A stretch of DNA of 64,000 nucleotides, from positions 3,451 through 67,450 of the forward strand of contig CAYOVA010000005.1 in NCBI GenBank assembly GCA_964407325.1. The letters are read 5' to 3'. A program made the translations under genes and the position numbers. Under the pieces are notes generated by a model. The model was given only the letters and a program-made list of their open reading frames with translations. It was not told where the DNA came from and did not search any database. This document shows positions 62,680 through 64,000 of the stretch, piece after piece (position 1 is the first letter of the stretch; every line of letters starts with the position of its first letter). Source of the DNA: JAOAFZ01 sp964407325. GTDB lineage: Bacteria > Patescibacteriota > Microgenomatia > UBA1406 > GWC2-37-13.

Positions 62680-63168
62680 ATGCTCAAAAATAAACTATTC
62701 GCTTACCTTGCATCAATAGTTGCCGTACTCGCACTCTTCTTTGTTTTTGTCCCGGACGCCTCAGCTGCCACTTTGACTTTGACCATCAAAGTAAATCAAC
62801 AGGCACTTGGTTTTGCCATTCCGAATCTTGCTGAAATCCTTACTTTTATTATTCGTGCGTTCTTTGTAATTGCAGGCTTAATTGCTCTGTTTTACCTGCT
62901 TATTGGTGCACTTGAATGGGTTTCATCAGGTGGAGATGAAGAAAAGGTTGAAGCTTCTCGTAAAAAGATCACCGCTGCTATTATCGGTGTCATTTTGATT
63001 GTTGTCGTACTTGCCGTTATCGTTACTCTTGAGCAGATTGTATTCCGGGGCAAAATCTGTGTCGGAATCTCATGCGCAGCTACCATTCCAAATCTTGTTA
63101 CACCATGTTGCGACTCAACCGTAACATCGCCTCCCGACGATGGATCATGCGCAATCTGCACTCCATAA
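62680..63168 (+). CDS. VirB2/TrbC-like small membrane protein 1
   Basis: The protein of about 162 residues has a signal-like helix (about 6-27, ending DASAAT), a short extracytoplasmic part and two membrane helices (about 50-75 and 98-122) separated by a cytosolic loop GALEWVSSGGDEEKVEASRK. This loop and topology are typical of the TrbC/VirB2-type pilin-like proteins common in CPR genomes. The C-terminal tail has several Cys (CVGISCAATI, TPCCDS). It may form pseudopili or support a type IV-like secretion complex. Confidence 0.7.
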   Translation: MLKNKLFAYLASIVAVLALFFVFVPDASAATLTLTIKVNQQALGFAIPNLAEILTFIIRAFFVIAGLIALFYLLIGALEWVSSGGDEEKVEASRKKITAAIIGVILIVVVLAVIVTLEQIVFRGKICVGISCAATIPNLVTPCCDSTVTSPPDDGSCAICTP

Positions 63169-63192
63169 GAGCGCAGACTAACCTAACCTCTG

Positions 63193-63221
63193 TTGACAAC
63201 GTATTCCAGTCCCGATACTAT
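63193..63221 (+). promoter_or_regulatory. Promoter of second VirB2-like gene
   Basis: TTGACA (63193-63198), 17-nt spacer, TACTAT (63216-63221), then 6 nt to ATG 63228; a leaderless promoter almost identical in form to that of module B. Confidence 0.75.
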
Positions 63222-63227
63222 TAATCT

Positions 63228-63608
63228 ATGTTCCTCTACACATTACTTGCGCAAGGCCCGCTTCAGGATTGGGGAGAACGACAAGCTGACGGTACCCTTA
63301 ATCCAAACTCCGGTTGTCTAGTCGACGGCGTCCCTACTTTAGGATGTGCAGAAATTCTTTTTGGTAATCTTCTGTTTATGGCCAGTGCGTTTGTGGGGCT
63401 TATTCTTTTTGTAATGTTCGTAATCGGTTCGTTTAATTACCTTACTTCCTTTGGTGATGCAGAAAAGATGCAAGCAGCACGGAATACGTTTACCTATGCG
63501 ATTATTGGAGTTGTAGTATTTGTAAGCGCTGGTCTTATTTTGTTTATAATCGACTTTCTCTTTCTGGGAGGCCAGGGGAAAATCTTTAACTTTGATATTA
63601 CTCCGTAA
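63228..63608 (+). CDS. VirB2/TrbC-like small membrane protein 2
   Basis: The 126-residue protein has two membrane helices (about 42-66 and 86-110) with the cytosolic loop NYLTSFGDAEKMQAARNTFT, matching the WVSSGGDEEKVEASRKKI loop of the preceding gene. The N-terminal 40 residues contain two Cys (GCLVDGVPTLGC) and no cleavable signal peptide is obvious. It is transcribed from its own promoter, 59 nt after gene 1. Confidence 0.7.
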   Translation: MFLYTLLAQGPLQDWGERQADGTLNPNSGCLVDGVPTLGCAEILFGNLLFMASAFVGLILFVMFVIGSFNYLTSFGDAEKMQAARNTFTYAIIGVVVFVSAGLILFIIDFLFLGGQGKIFNFDITP

Positions 63609-63651
63609 GAGCTTTGTGACTTTCTCAAAGAATAAAAAAAGAAGTTTGGTA

Positions 63652-63804
63652 TTACTTCCCGGGTGTTACAAAAATTACTTTAATGCCAGCGTCTTCAGGC
63701 AAGGGAGAACGAAGCGGTTTTTCAGCAAATACCATCCGGTATAGAAGATACAGCAAGCATGCGATCACAAGACCGATAACAATCAGTCCAATCAGCTTCT
63801 TCAT
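63652..63804 (-). CDS. Small single-TM protein, 50 aa
   Basis: The ORF begins MKKLIGLIVIGLVIACLLYL, a membrane helix with a Lys-rich cytosolic end, and continues for 25 polar residues outside (PLRSPLPEDAGIKVIF). Its ATG overlaps the stop codon of the glycosyltransferase gene (ATGA), so the two are translationally coupled. Function unknown, probably connected with membrane glycan synthesis. Confidence 0.55.
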   Translation of the reverse strand: MKKLIGLIVIGLVIACLLYLLYRMVFAEKPLRSPLPEDAGIKVIFVTPGK

Positions 63805-64000
63805 ACATTTACGGTTTCATTGATAACATACATAGGGCGCTTTTGTATCTCTATGTAAATTTTATCAATATACTCGCCAACAATACCAATTGTTATAAGC
63901 TGAACGCCGCCTAGAAACATAATGGCAACAAACAAAGCAGTCCAGCCGGTTACCCAGTATGACGGGAGAAAAATACGTCCAAGAATAGCATAAATAATAC
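63801..64000 (-). CDS. Polyprenyl-phosphate glycosyltransferase (GtrB/DPM-like), C-terminal part
   Basis: Only the last 65 or so codons are inside the window; the gene continues beyond position 64000. The visible part has two membrane helices (ending WTALFVAIMFLGGVQLITIG) followed by IVGEYIDKIYIEIQKRPMYV, the characteristic C-terminus of family 2 polyprenyl-phosphate mannosyl/glucosyltransferases. Such enzymes make the lipid-linked sugars used by GT-C enzymes like those at 14858, 16344, 38607 and 39985. Confidence 0.8.
   Translation of the reverse strand, partial: IIYAILGRIFLPSYWVTGWTALFVAIMFLGGVQLITIGIVGEYIDKIYIEIQKRPMYVINETVNV

Noticed and set aside
1..64000. Insertion sequences or prophage around the GC-rich genes
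   Set aside because: No transposase, integrase or phage structural gene was seen, and I could not find terminal inverted repeats at the cassette borders.
1..64000. UGA recoding as in Gracilibacteria or Absconditabacteria
   Set aside because: Recognised genes read through their conserved domains without internal UGA, and Trp positions use TGG.

Overview
The window looks like a piece of a small, moderately AT-rich Candidate Phyla Radiation (Patescibacteria) genome, possibly Microgenomates-like. No ribosomal or other phylogenetic marker is present, so this placement is inference. It rests on the very compact layout, the many small membrane and surface proteins, the paired VirB2/TrbC-like pilin genes near a giant VirB6-like protein, SmpB and tmRNA with an unusually long tag, and a promoter style in which a TATAAT-type -10 box ends 6-7 nt before the ATG. 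That spacing implies leaderless mRNAs. Genes read with the standard code; I saw no sign of UGA recoding.

Layout. 0-9.4 kb: a thymidylate-synthase-like fusion, an O-antigen-ligase-like protein, NfeD/SPFH, smpB, tmRNA and several unknowns. 9.5-10.3 kb: the first of four GC-rich single-gene cassettes. 10.4-22.5 kb: MFS transporter, GNAT, radical SAM, two GT-C type membrane glycosyltransferases, a PEP-mobile-domain protein, and a run of single-TM extracytoplasmic proteins (FecR, PsbP-like). 22.5-24 kb: a phosphoribosyltransferase and a decayed hisA-like gene behind a leader that looks like a classical transcription attenuator, with a 13-residue leader peptide carrying tandem His codons. 24-33 kb: a fused E1 alpha/beta dehydrogenase, a tRNA-His-like gene with a shortened D-arm, a fused glucose-6-phosphate/6-phosphogluconate dehydrogenase, and two tandem cation/proton antiporters. 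33.3-36.7 kb: two more GC-rich cassettes (TerC family, and a sodium/calcium-exchanger family protein), each with a structured leader. 36.7-45.9 kb: a coiled-coil repeat protein, flavin reductase, IDI-like NUDIX protein, two more GT-C paralogues, MurJ, a C39-like/TPR protein and secreted unknowns.

45.9-63.6 kb is the most coherent accessory region. It holds a VirB6-like protein of about 1390 residues, then three copies of a two-gene module (a membrane-anchored SurA-N-like protein followed by a large secreted protein with carboxypeptidase-regulatory-like folds), a ComM-type ATPase and two VirB2-like small proteins. In all three modules the two genes overlap by exactly 20 nt. The fourth GC-rich cassette sits between modules one and two. 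A plausible reading is a cell-surface display or pilus-like apparatus with dedicated chaperone/surface-protein pairs; this is inference from gene context. The window ends in a DPM/GtrB-type glycosyltransferase running off the edge.

The GC-rich cassettes (9589-10182, 33670-34944, 35307-36605, 53224-54171) differ from everything around them. They have G/C-ending codons, three have clear Shine-Dalgarno sequences (the 35307 one has only a weak, distant one), they have 5' leaders, and each is followed by a strong GC hairpin. This suggests acquisition from a GC-rich donor.
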